Below, in pieces: positions 7,518 through 11,921 of a DNA stretch of 11,921 bases (position 1 is the first letter of the stretch; the number at the start of each line of letters is the position of its first letter). A model generated the notes under the pieces. That model did no database searches, was not told where the DNA came from, and saw only the letters and a program-made list of their open reading frames with translations. Origin of the DNA: an uncultured Verrucomicrobia subdivision 3 bacterium (GTDB taxonomy: Bacteria > Verrucomicrobiota > Verrucomicrobiae > Limisphaerales > CAMLLE01); NCBI GenBank assembly GCA_946480555.1, contig CAMLLE010000033.1, positions 1-11,921 of the forward strand, given 5' to 3'. The position numbers and the translations under genes were made by a program.

Positions 7518-8858
7518 TCAGCGCGATTGCGGCGCAGTTTCCTGACCGGAGATTTCGCCGCGAAACAGCCGCGAAGCCTGCCCGACCATCTTCAAATAGA
7601 AGTCGCTGGGCAATCCTTCGAGATTCATAAACGAGGACGTACCCACAGGCGGATTGTCCGTGCATTTGAAGATCGCCGTGCCCTCGTCCAGTTCGTCAAA
7701 CATGGCCTGATAGACCATTGAGGCGCCGACGCGCCTGGCGTTCGTGATCTGCGTCCAAAGAAACTTCCCCTTGAGGCGGGGAATCTGGTTGAGCGGCGAT
7801 TGCGGAACCATGTTGTGCCAGCTGAATCCGGGAAACACGACCGGCATGAGCTCCTTGCCTCGCACGCGGCACCATTCCAGATCGGTCCGAAGCCGCTCCT
7901 GCGCGTATTGGTCCGCCTGTTCCAGATTTGCGTATCGTCCCACCGTCCATGGATTCACGACATCCGCTTTCAAAATGATCTCGTGCAGCAACGAATCGCG
8001 AACCGCATCGCCATCAAGCGTCCGCCAGTGCGCCGGCACACCCAGCATCACAGTCACGCCACCGTATCGGGAATCGTCCTTCAGGAACCGAACCAGATCC
8101 AGACACTCGCCAAGCGTGTAAGCGCGACCATCATTGAAGCCGATTCCCCAGACGGCGACGATCGGTTTGTCGTTGTGACGCAAGTAGGCGCGGTCGCTGG
8201 TAATCTGCATGCGATCGATCAGCTGTTTCCAATCCGCCTTCACCAACGCCATCTGTCCACGCCGGAGACCGCTCAGGTCATACATGACCGCGTACGCCCG
8301 GCCGAAGGCGTTCGCGCCATCACGGCAATGCGCCAGAACCGTAGTCGTGTGGCGCAATCCTTTCGGATGCGCGACTTCCACGGCAAATCGCTGCACGAAC
8401 ACCCCATCGATGCCGTATTCCTGCATCCAGCGGAAATGCCGCAAAACTGTTTTGCGATTGAACGAACTGAACACCTCTGCCCGGCTCCCGTCGGCATGAA
8501 CAAAAGGGGTGGCATAGCGTTCATCGAGGTCCAGTTCACTGACGTCCGGCCACAGGTCAACCTTGCAGTTGCCAGGCGCGAAGCCGTGTTCATTGGCCCA
8601 GTGAAACCAGCCGCGTCCCGAACCATCGCCCTCCGCCGTGAACCATCCCTGGTAGCCGCACATGACCTTGCCAATCATGGTCGATACATCCACGCCGGGG
8701 GAGTTGGTGTCTGAGAACGGTCGCATGGTTTCCAAAACCACACGCTGCATTTCGGAGGGTGGATACAGCGTTGAAAGCACGCTGCTCGTCTCGGCTCCGC
8801 AGCTAACCGAAACGGAAAGGCAAAAGATCAACCATCTACGATGAACGAATCGATTCAC
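7518..8858 (-). CDS. Secreted glycoside hydrolase family 71/99-like protein
   Basis: From the GTG at 8858 the product has 446 residues and begins with a signal peptide (VNRFVHRRW, then LIFCLSVSVSC, processed near GAETS). No in-frame ATG occurs before 8750, and starting there would remove the export signal, so GTG is preferred; no ribosome site is obvious. The mature region carries the GH71/99-like hallmarks in order: GKVMCGYQGWFTAEGDGSG..W.HW (residues 63-87), a helix with FRWMQEYGIDGVFVQRF (142-158), KPIVAVWGIGFNDGR (231-245), VNPWTVGRY (301-309), VFPGFSWHNM (341-350) and YQAMFDELDEGTAIFK (383-398). GH99 enzymes are endo-alpha-mannosidases/mannanases with a TIM barrel; bacterial '71/99-like' members are mostly uncharacterised. 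Glu389 or Glu392 in FDELDEGT lie where GH99 catalytic acids are expected; this is inferred. The lipobox before Cys20 is poor. The gene converges on the giant LamG protein with 33 bases between stops. Confidence 0.8.
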   Translation of the reverse strand: MNRFVHRRWLIFCLSVSVSCGAETSSVLSTLYPPSEMQRVVLETMRPFSDTNSPGVDVSTMIGKVMCGYQGWFTAEGDGSGRGWFHWANEHGFAPGNCKVDLWPDVSELDLDERYATPFVHADGSRAEVFSSFNRKTVLRHFRWMQEYGIDGVFVQRFAVEVAHPKGLRHTTTVLAHCRDGANAFGRAYAVMYDLSGLRRGQMALVKADWKQLIDRMQITSDRAYLRHNDKPIVAVWGIGFNDGRAYTLGECLDLVRFLKDDSRYGGVTVMLGVPAHWRTLDGDAVRDSLLHEIILKADVVNPWTVGRYANLEQADQYAQERLRTDLEWCRVRGKELMPVVFPGFSWHNMVPQSPLNQIPRLKGKFLWTQITNARRVGASMVYQAMFDELDEGTAIFKCTDNPPVGTSSFMNLEGLPSDFYLKMVGQASRLFRGEISGQETAPQSR

Positions 8859-8984
8859 GGGCTGTGTGTCATTGACCGGCGCTCTGCTGCGAACGCGGAA
8901 ATGGTAATCGCCCGGCGCGGTTGCGCCAACCTCCGGTTGCGCCGCTCTGGCGGGAGCCCTCCCACGGAGCACCCGTTTCACCGG

Positions 8985-9060
8985 GTTGCAATGGCCGGTC
9001 AGCCGGCTTGAAGGTCGCCCGCCGGATTCAATGCCGGGGATTGCGAATCCGGCATGCAAC
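8985..9060. repeat. Nested inverted repeats forming a branched fold
   Basis: An outer six-pair stem (8985-8990 with 9055-9060) encloses a five-pair hairpin (8994-8998 with 9003-9007, loop TCAG) and a nine-pair hairpin (9021-9029 with 9045-9053, loop 15). A competing seven-pair stem (ATGCCGG 9031-9037 with CCGGCAT 9049-9055) excludes both the nine-pair hairpin and part of the outer stem. All pairings are exact by inspection. Whether the element acts as DNA or RNA is unknown. Confidence 0.5.
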
Positions 9061-9067
9061 GGAAAAG

Positions 9068-9096
9068 TTGTTCCGGGAGATCGTTTGGAATACGCT
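9068..9096 (+). promoter_or_regulatory. Candidate promoter for tRNA-Leu
   Basis: TTGTTC at 9068-9073 and TACGCT at 9091-9096 are separated by 17 bases. The -10-like box ends 11 bases before the mature 5' end of the tRNA, a usual geometry for a short leader. Each box keeps only the most conserved positions of the consensus (TTG..., TA...T), so support is modest. Confidence 0.25.
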
Positions 9097-9107
9097 GCGA
9101 CAGCAAC

Positions 9108-9191
9108 GCGCACGTGGCGGAATGGCAGACGCGCCAGACTTAGGATCTGGTACCGCAAGGTGTGAAGGTTCAAGTCCTTTCGTGCGCACCA
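9108..9191 (+). tRNA. tRNA-Leu, anticodon UAG
   Basis: The acceptor stem GCGCACG (9108-9114) pairs fully with CGTGCGC (9181-9187), followed by discriminator A and an encoded CCA (9189-9191). The anticodon stem CCAGA/TCTGG (9134-9138 with 9146-9150) closes the seven-base loop CTTAGGA, placing the anticodon TAG at 9141-9143, which reads CUN leucine codons. A GAAGG-TTCAAGT-CCTTT T-arm precedes the 3' acceptor strand. The extended variable arm (about 9151-9163) and the 84-base length are those of a class II leucine tRNA. It lies 49 bases before the M20 metallohydrolase gene on the same strand, so read-through into that gene is possible. Confidence 0.96.
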
Positions 9192-9240
9192 TCCAACTCG
9201 ACAGTTCCTGCCGACACTCTTAGTCTGACCGCTCAACTCC

Positions 9241-10368
9241 ATGGTCAACGCTGTCAAATTGCTCAAAGAACTCATCGCGCTGCCCAGCGTGAATCCAGCG
9301 TTCCTTCCTGTGAACGATCCGCACGCCGGCGAACAACGCGTCACCGACTTCCTCGCGAGCGTTGCCGCTCAGGCCGGACTCAGTGTCGAATTTCAAAAAG
9401 TTCTGCCCGAACGCTCCAACCTCATCGCGCGCCTTTCTCCCAGTGGCCCGGTTCGCCGCCGCATTTTGCTCGCGCCCCATCTCGACACCGTAGGAGGGGA
9501 GGATTCCGCCTTTGATCCCGTCGTCCGTGGCGATCGTTTGTTCGGCCGCGGCGCCTGCGACACAAAGGGCTCCGTCGCGGCCATGTTGACGGCGATTGCA
9601 GTCGTGGCGAAATCAAAGCAACGTCCGCGCGAAACTGAAATCGTCTTTGCCGGCTTGGTGGATGAAGAGAACGCGCAGGCCGGTTCGCGCGCGCTGGCCA
9701 GAAGCGGATTCAAGGCAGACCTCGCTATCGTCGGCGAACCAACGGAACTAAAAGTCGTCACGGCTCACAAAGGCAATCTCTGGATGCGCCTGCAAACGCG
9801 AGGCAAAGCGGCGCATGGGGCGCGCCCGGAACTGGGGCGAAACGCGATTCACACCATGGCGCGCATCGTGGATCTGCTGGAAACGGAATACGCAGCGAAG
9901 TTAAGGAAATCGGTTCATCCGCTGCTCGGTTCCGGCACAGTAAACGTCGGCACCATCAGCGGCGGGACCCAGCCAAACATTGTTCCCGATTCCTGCGCCA
10001 TCGCAATCGACCGCCGCACATTGCCCGGTGAAACCGAACGCGGAGTGCAACGCGAGATTCACTCGCTGCTGCGCCAGCATCAGCTTCGGGCGACGTTTGC
10101 CAGCGAGAAACTGGTGCCATGCGCCGCGCTTGAAACCGACCCGCGCCTTCCGCTGGTGCGCGAGTTTTTGGACACGGCCAGCCAGCGGCGTCCCGTGGGA
10201 GTTCATTTCTTTTGCGACGCCGCCGTGCTGGCGGACTCCGGCATGCCTTCGGTGGTATTCGGTCCCGGCAGCATTGCCCAAGCGCACACGGCAGATGAAT
10301 GGATTTCCGTGAAGTCGCTGAAACGTGCCACGGAACTGCTGGTGCGATTTCTCCAGAAACAACCTTGA
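9241..10368 (+). CDS. M20-family metallohydrolase (ArgE/DapE-type deacylase/peptidase)
   Basis: The 375-residue product is full length for the M20 family of zinc amidohydrolases (acetylornithine deacetylase ArgE, succinyl-diaminopimelate desuccinylase DapE, carboxypeptidase G2 and relatives), cytosolic enzymes that cleave N-acyl groups or peptides. All expected metal and catalytic positions are visible: His80 and Asp82 in LAPHLDTV, bridging Asp107 in GRGACDTKG, Glu142/Glu143 in VDEEN (general base and ligand), Glu166 in IVGEPTE, and the final His349 in IAQAHTADEW. The lid/dimer domain shows AHGARPELG (His192), GGTQPNIVPD (Asn246) and DRRTLPGE (Arg258), a set typical of the ArgE/DapE subgroup. 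The substrate cannot be fixed from sequence: no arginine or lysine biosynthesis gene is adjacent. The ATG at 9241 is favoured by alignment length; no clear ribosome site precedes it. The flippase gene follows after 31 bases and may be cotranscribed. Confidence 0.87.
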   Translation: MVNAVKLLKELIALPSVNPAFLPVNDPHAGEQRVTDFLASVAAQAGLSVEFQKVLPERSNLIARLSPSGPVRRRILLAPHLDTVGGEDSAFDPVVRGDRLFGRGACDTKGSVAAMLTAIAVVAKSKQRPRETEIVFAGLVDEENAQAGSRALARSGFKADLAIVGEPTELKVVTAHKGNLWMRLQTRGKAAHGARPELGRNAIHTMARIVDLLETEYAAKLRKSVHPLLGSGTVNVGTISGGTQPNIVPDSCAIAIDRRTLPGETERGVQREIHSLLRQHQLRATFASEKLVPCAALETDPRLPLVREFLDTASQRRPVGVHFFCDAAVLADSGMPSVVFGPGSIAQAHTADEWISVKSLKRATELLVRFLQKQP

Positions 10369-10384
10369 ACATTGACTGAAGGAC

Positions 10385-10399
10385 GCGGTCCAAAACCGC
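10385..10399 (+). promoter_or_regulatory. Hairpin abutting the flippase start codon
   Basis: GCGGT (10385-10389), loop CCAAA and ACCGC (10395-10399) form a perfect five-pair hairpin whose last base touches the ATG at 10400. An AAGGA at 10379-10383 lies just upstream of it, normally too far (16 bases) to serve as a ribosome site. Folding of the hairpin would bring the two to a functional distance. Translational tuning is an inference only. Confidence 0.3.
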
Positions 10400-11698
10400 A
10401 TGTCGGCAATCACCATGGACGCCAGCTCCCCTCCCAAAGAAAAGCAACACGCCGCGTTCTTCCGCCAAAGCGGCTGGATGATGATAGCGAGCATGATCGC
10501 GGGCGGAATGTCGTGGGGTGTTCATTTCCTTTCCAAGCTGATCACGCTCGAGCAATACGGCGAGTTTGTGACCGTGCTCATGTTGATCACGGTCATTCCG
10601 ACCATTCCGCTGCAGATGATCTTCGTTCAGCAAACGGCACGCGCCCTGGCATTGGGCCGGGATCGGCAACTGGCCCGCATGATCCGCGTCTCGTGGCTCT
10701 GGATGACCGCTCTCTGGCTGGTCGCGGCGGCGGTGGTTCTGACGCAGCAAGCGACCATTGTTGAGCGCTGGAAACTGAGTCATCCGGCGATGCTCTGGAT
10801 TGCGCTGCTCGCGATGTTGTTTTCCCTTTGGTCGCCCATTTTCAGCGGCGCCTTGCAAGGCAGGCAGAATTTTTTATGGCTCGGCTGGCTGACCATTCTT
10901 GGCGGCGCCGGGCGGATCATCATTGGGGCCACGGTGGTTATTGCGCTGAAAGGCGGCGCTTTGGGAATGCTCGCTGGCGTCACGACGGGCATCGGCTGCG
11001 TGACTCTGCTGGCAGTTTGGAAAACACGTGACATGTGGATGGGCAAATCCGAACCGTTCGAAGGGAAGGCGATGCTGTCGCAAGCTGTGCCTTTGTTCCT
11101 TGGCTTTGGCGCCTGTCAGATGTTGTTCACGTCAGACATGATGTTTGCGAAGCCTCACTTTCCGGAAGCGGATATGGCCGCCTACGGAATGGCCGGCACG
11201 CTGTCGCGAGCGCTGCTGTGGCTGGTGCTGCCGCTGGCATCCGTGATGTTTCCCAAGATCGTTCACAGCCACGCGAAATCCGAGAAGTCAAACCTGCTCG
11301 GGCTCGTCCTCGGCGGTACCGCGATCCTGGCAATCGTCGGAACCATATGTCTGACGGTTCTCGGTCCATGGGTGGTGAAATTCGTTGGCAAGGAAATCTA
11401 CGTGGTGCCTACGGTCAAGTTGCTGCCTTGGTATGCCGGCGCAATGATTCCCTTCGCTCTGGCAAACGTCCTTGCGAATGACCTGCTCGCGCGCGGCCGT
11501 TTCAAGATCGTTCCGGCACTGGTTCTGATTGCAATCGCGTACGGCGTCGCGCTGCCTTACGTGCTGAACCACTATCCGAAGAAACTCGAAACGGTGTTGC
11601 AGGTGTTGGGCGCGTTTAACCTGCTCCTGCTTGCCGTTTGCGCCTGGGCCGCCTTTGGCAAACGCCAGGGCGTGGGATCGGCAGTGCAGCCGCAGTGA
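10400..11698 (+). CDS. Wzx-like oligosaccharide flippase (MOP superfamily)
   Basis: The 432-residue product is a polytopic membrane protein with about 12 hydrophobic segments, among them about 27-47, 55-77, 97-115, 131-150, 159-182, 186-206, 262-284, 299-322, 343-361, 369-389 and 398-419. This size and layout are those of Wzx/RfbX-type flippases, which move lipid-linked oligosaccharides across the inner membrane. Family-like features are LITLEQYGEFVTVLML (47-62), GALQGRQNFLWLGW (150-163) and a TSDMMFAKPHFPEADMAAYG segment (244-263) where other Wzx proteins have the D.....K...P...G.Y pattern. The extended hydrophilic N terminus (1-20) has a second Met at residue 6 (10415), which could be the true start. 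The gene lies 31 bases after the M20 metallohydrolase. No glycosyltransferase or polymerase gene is in the window, so it is not in a visible capsule or O-antigen cluster. Another MOP-type exporter is the main alternative. Confidence 0.8.
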   Translation: MSAITMDASSPPKEKQHAAFFRQSGWMMIASMIAGGMSWGVHFLSKLITLEQYGEFVTVLMLITVIPTIPLQMIFVQQTARALALGRDRQLARMIRVSWLWMTALWLVAAAVVLTQQATIVERWKLSHPAMLWIALLAMLFSLWSPIFSGALQGRQNFLWLGWLTILGGAGRIIIGATVVIALKGGALGMLAGVTTGIGCVTLLAVWKTRDMWMGKSEPFEGKAMLSQAVPLFLGFGACQMLFTSDMMFAKPHFPEADMAAYGMAGTLSRALLWLVLPLASVMFPKIVHSHAKSEKSNLLGLVLGGTAILAIVGTICLTVLGPWVVKFVGKEIYVVPTVKLLPWYAGAMIPFALANVLANDLLARGRFKIVPALVLIAIAYGVALPYVLNHYPKKLETVLQVLGAFNLLLLAVCAWAAFGKRQGVGSAVQPQ

Positions 11699-11921
11699 AG
11701 AGTTCCGTTTGGAGGGACGAGTTACACAAGTCCCCAAATTTGCACTTCACAGAAGGTAACAAAGGAAACGAAGACCTGCGTGGGCCACCTTCGTATTCTT
11801 CGTTTCCTACTGTAAAACTTGCAGGCGACGAGGTAACGAATCTCTGACCTTCCCTTGGCGGCGCATCCCGCAAACTCACCCCAAGTTCAGCCAGCTTGCT
11901 CGCTCGCTGACAGAACCGCCT
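11699..11921. other. Right-end intergenic region, possible edge of a minus-strand gene
   Basis: After the flippase stop there is a weak stem (GGGAC 11714-11718 with GTCCC 11730-11734), then a repeat-like hairpin element (11749-11813) and a second AGGTAAC motif at 11831-11837. On the minus strand a frame is open from the window edge at 11921 leftwards. Its first part reads ASKLAELGVSLRDAP (about 11853-11897), which loosely resembles the tail of cysteinyl-tRNA synthetases. The frame then runs through the repeat element and into the flippase gene without a natural end, so no coding call is made. Confidence 0.35.
11749..11813. repeat. Long imperfect inverted repeat, possible dispersed intergenic repeat
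   Basis: AGGAAACGAAGA at 11763-11774 is the exact inverse of TCTTCGTTTCCT at 11797-11808, a 12-pair stem with a 22-base loop. Outside it ACAG (11749-11752) pairs with CTGT (11810-11813); the left arm carries ten extra bases (AAGGTAACAA), so the outer pairing is bulged. The purine-rich 'GGTAAC..AGGAAACGAAG' wording and the position 50 bases after a gene end suit either an intergenic repeat family or the terminator zone of the flippase transcript. Confidence 0.5.

Larger units (their letters stand above)
8859..9107. other. Palindrome-rich intergenic spacer upstream of tRNA-Leu
   Basis: This 249-base spacer between the divergent GH71/99-like gene and tRNA-Leu is unusually rich in short inverted repeats. 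GGTTG-CGC-CAACC lies at 8919-8931, and GGTTGCGCC is repeated directly at 8935-8943. GGGAG..CTCCC is at 8952-8963. GCCGG-TCAG-CCGGC is at 8994-9007. GCCGGATTC pairs with GAATCCGGC (9021-9029 with 9045-9053). GTTGCA (8985-8990) pairs with TGCAAC (9055-9060) around the last two. No open frame here looks coding. It resembles a REP-like or mobile palindromic element more than ordinary promoter DNA, but no family could be assigned. Confidence 0.55.

Noticed and set aside
7800..8714. 304-codon plus-strand open frame
   Set aside because: It lies wholly antisense to the GH71/99-like gene, which has signal peptide and family motifs; the shadow has none.
9111..9190. Plus-strand peptide with RGGMADAPDLGSG
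   Set aside because: This is the translation of the tRNA-Leu gene itself, not a protein.
8859..9344. N-terminal extension of the GH71/99-like frame up to 9344 on the minus strand
   Set aside because: It reads backwards through the complete tRNA-Leu gene, giving the well-known spurious CARKDLNLH-type translation, and places the signal peptide in mid-protein.
9956..10858. 300-codon minus-strand open frame
   Set aside because: Antisense to the end of the metallohydrolase and start of the flippase; composition rich in Arg, His and Gln with no fold pattern.
1..11921. CRISPR array, IS element, phage genes, toxin-antitoxin or other defence system
   Set aside because: No regularly spaced repeat array, transposase or integrase motifs, or paired small toxin-like genes were found on either strand.

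Overview
The window looks like chromosomal DNA from a GC-rich member of the Verrucomicrobiota, most likely the Pedosphaera/Limisphaerales side. This is an inference from family composition, not from a marker gene. It rests on a giant secreted protein that alternates LamG and immunoglobulin-like domains and ends in the short 'Y.VQCSTNL..W ... FYR' tail common in that phylum, on a secreted GH71/99-like protein, and on near absence of clear Shine-Dalgarno sites.

Layout, left to right. A complete small DUF1328/UPF0391 membrane protein (9-182, +) ends in a hairpin. After 415 bases with no convincing gene comes an orphan UreF-like protein (598-1248, +). A 350-base gap with a possible sigma-70-type promoter leads into a 1961-residue exported protein (1599-7484, +). 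That protein is built as LamG, TIG, seven FG-GAP/VCBS repeats, LamG, an unassigned sandwich-like domain, Ig, LamG, Ig, LamG, Ig and a C-terminal tail. Converging on it after 33 bases is a secreted glycoside hydrolase family 71/99-like protein (7518-8858, -, probable GTG start). A palindrome-rich spacer (8859-9107) precedes a complete tRNA-Leu with anticodon UAG and an encoded CCA (9108-9191, +). After it come an M20-family metallohydrolase of the ArgE/DapE type (9241-10368, +) and, 31 bases on, a Wzx-like flippase (10400-11698, +). The right end holds a dispersed-repeat-like hairpin and perhaps the edge of another gene.

How the genes may work together. The giant LamG/propeller protein and the GH71/99-like protein are both exported and both of glycan-related type, so surface binding and trimming of polysaccharide is a reasonable joint theme. 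They are convergent, so not an operon. The peptidase and flippase are codirectional and closely spaced and may share a transcript, but their functions do not obviously connect. No phage, IS element, CRISPR array, toxin-antitoxin pair or defence system is visible. The most unusual items are the modular architecture of the giant protein with Cys-bracketed LamG units and a seven-blade propeller, the UreF-like protein without urease genes beside it, and two structured intergenic elements.
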